A stretch of 64,000 nt of DNA from Fimbriimonadaceae bacterium (lineage in GTDB: Bacteria; Armatimonadota; Fimbriimonadia; Fimbriimonadales; Fimbriimonadaceae), in assembly GCA_019187105.1 (NCBI GenBank), contig JABAQM010000001.1, positions 434,001 through 498,000 of the forward strand, read 5' to 3'. Under the pieces are notes generated by a model. The model ran no database searches. It saw nothing but the letters and a program-made list of their open reading frames with translations, and had not been told where the DNA came from. Positions 62,999 to 64,000 of the stretch are shown here, in pieces. The position numbers and the translations under genes are program-made. Position 1 is the first letter of the stretch, and each line of letters opens with the position of its first letter.

Positions 62999-63706
62999 TT
63001 ACCGGGGGCCGCTGACCTGCTCCATGCGGTAAGCGATATAGCCCGGCTGGCCTTGGAAGTTGACGGGATGGGTTCCGGCGGCGTGGAGCACGATCCCCGT
63101 GGCGCGGCTGATGTACCACGTGTTCGGGGGGCCCGATTCGATCGACATCACCGGGTTATCATTCGCCTTCAGCCGCGATTCGATGCGATAGGCGGAAACG
63201 CCGTCGAACGCCTCGATGCCGAGCAGGCGGTACCGATACTCGCCGGCGAGCGGGCCGCTCGTCATGCGCTCCTTCCACTCGTGGCCGATTGGCACGGGCA
63301 TGGGGGGAAACTCCATATCCACGCCGGTGGAATCGTCATCGGGCACGTCGATGCCCCCCATCTGGAGCGAGATCGTCCGGCCGGTGGGCCCGCGCCGTTC
63401 CTCGAACGACAGGCCGCTGAGCTCCTGGAAGCTGGACCGCGCGCTTTCAAAGACCTCGCCGTGGCCCGAGACGTCCGCGGTGAGGAATCCGACGCGAAAG
63501 GTCAGCGACGTGGCGGTTTTGGCGATGAGCTCCTGCCGAAAGAACGAGGTGAGCTTCAACCGGCCGTAGCCGGCAAAGCTCATCTCAAGGTTCATCTGGT
63601 GGCAATAGACATCGCCAACCTTGCTCTTGACCCGCAGGTGGTGGAGCTCCTGGAGTGGAGGCGCCACCGGCGTGGCAAGGAACAGCTTTAGGGCGAGGGC
63701 GACCAT
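62999..63706 (-). CDS. Hypothetical protein, member of a tandem paralogue pair
   Basis: A 235-residue protein. The leader MVALALKLFLATPVAPP may be a weak signal peptide. It is beta-rich, with DVPDDDSTGVDMEFPPMPVPIGHEWKE in the middle and the end NTWYISRATGIVLHAAGTHPVNFQGQPGYIAYRMEQVSGPR. The same C-terminal pattern occurs in the next gene at 63769 (NIWQISQRTGMILHASMNLPININGRMGYCEWKIEQLSGPR), so the two are tandem duplicates. I recognise no family. It follows a repeat-rich region. Confidence 0.72.
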   Translation of the reverse strand: MVALALKLFLATPVAPPLQELHHLRVKSKVGDVYCHQMNLEMSFAGYGRLKLTSFFRQELIAKTATSLTFRVGFLTADVSGHGEVFESARSSFQELSGLSFEERRGPTGRTISLQMGGIDVPDDDSTGVDMEFPPMPVPIGHEWKERMTSGPLAGEYRYRLLGIEAFDGVSAYRIESRLKANDNPVMSIESGPPNTWYISRATGIVLHAAGTHPVNFQGQPGYIAYRMEQVSGPR

Positions 63707-63768
63707 GCAGCCATCCTAGCCGATATCAGGGTGAGTTTGGGGCAGTCGCCCCAAACCCACTGTGCGAG

Positions 63769-64000
63769 TTAGCGTGGACCGCTAAGCTGTTCAATCTTCC
63801 ATTCGCAGTAGCCCATTCTGCCGTTGATGTTGATCGGCAGGTTCATGGAAGCGTGGAGGATCATGCCGGTTCGCTGGCTGATCTGCCAAATGTTGGCGGG
63901 GCCGGGCAAGAACCTCATCGGGCTCGTGTTGCTGCTGGCGAATCGGGCGTGAATCCGGTAAACGGGCGTGTCTTCGAACATGTCGACGCCGTTCAGGGTG
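63769..64000 (-). CDS. Hypothetical protein, tandem paralogue (C-terminal part)
   Basis: The frame is open beyond the window end, so only the last 76 codons are seen. It begins LNGVDMFEDTPVYRIHARFAS, matching LLGIEAFDGVSAYRIESRL of the gene at 62999, and ends with QISQRTGMILHAS and IEQLSGPR. The start lies outside. A duplicate of unknown function, with 62 bases separating the two genes. Confidence 0.72.
   Translation of the reverse strand, partial: TLNGVDMFEDTPVYRIHARFASSNTSPMRFLPGPANIWQISQRTGMILHASMNLPININGRMGYCEWKIEQLSGPR

Noticed and set aside
1-64000. tRNA, rRNA and riboswitch genes
   Set aside because: I saw no T-arm GGTTCRAATCC-type sequence with a cloverleaf, no rRNA-like segment, and no leader with a recognisable riboswitch core.

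Overview
The window is a 64-kb chromosomal segment of a free-living Gram-negative-type bacterium with moderately high GC (about 55-62% by eye). Three PEP-CTERM proteins, many secreted beta-propeller and carbohydrate-active proteins, a split carbamoyl-phosphate synthetase large subunit, an HspR-type operator before dnaK and many single-gene units on alternating strands suggest the Armatimonadota (Fimbriimonadia-like). No rRNA or tRNA gene is present to prove this, so the assignment is an inference.

Layout. 1-19.4 kb is mainly housekeeping and central metabolism: a LolA-like protein (cut by the window edge), tRNA-dihydrouridine synthase, proline dehydrogenase, L-fucose isomerase divergent from galT, a NodB deacetylase, a leucine-rich-repeat protein, a Gfo/Idh/MocA oxidoreductase, a type II/IV secretion ATPase, half a CarB, a lipid kinase, DinB, an RND adaptor, transaldolase, RdgB, a CsgG-like protein and glyQ. 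19.4-43.2 kb holds DUF6941, a CBM9-like protein, a methyltransferase, a subtilisin, dnaK with a HAIR-like operator and a terminator, a phosphodiester glycosidase, a putative glycoside hydrolase, a sortilin-like BNR protein, PEP-CTERM proteins, propeller proteins, a PQQ-type sugar dehydrogenase, a second Gfo/Idh/MocA oxidoreductase and a DUF2339 membrane protein.

43.4-49.4 kb is the most unusual region. It is a rightward cluster with an EcoRI-family adenine methyltransferase, then four overlapping genes: TcmP, its three-Cys partner DUF5131 (Gp37/Gp68), an unrecognised 323-residue protein and a DUF262-HNH nuclease. A membrane/coiled-coil protein follows. The methyltransferase and DUF262-HNH pair looks like a restriction-modification set into which a lower-GC three-gene cassette has been placed. 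This is the best candidate for an undescribed defence or DNA-modification system.

49.5-58 kb holds an S41 protease divergent from a heavy-metal efflux operon (His-rich peptide, TolC-type channel, a fusion-type adaptor with a duplicated signal/His module, and a CusA/CzcA pump).

58-64 kb is rich in secreted proteins (CHRD, HAF-like propeller, beta-helix) and in repeats: a GGGGGTC tract, dispersed 65-bp repeats, palindromic repeats, and a 12-unit array of 21-bp phased degenerate repeats with AAGCTT cores at 62557-62793. Two tandem paralogues of unknown function close the window.
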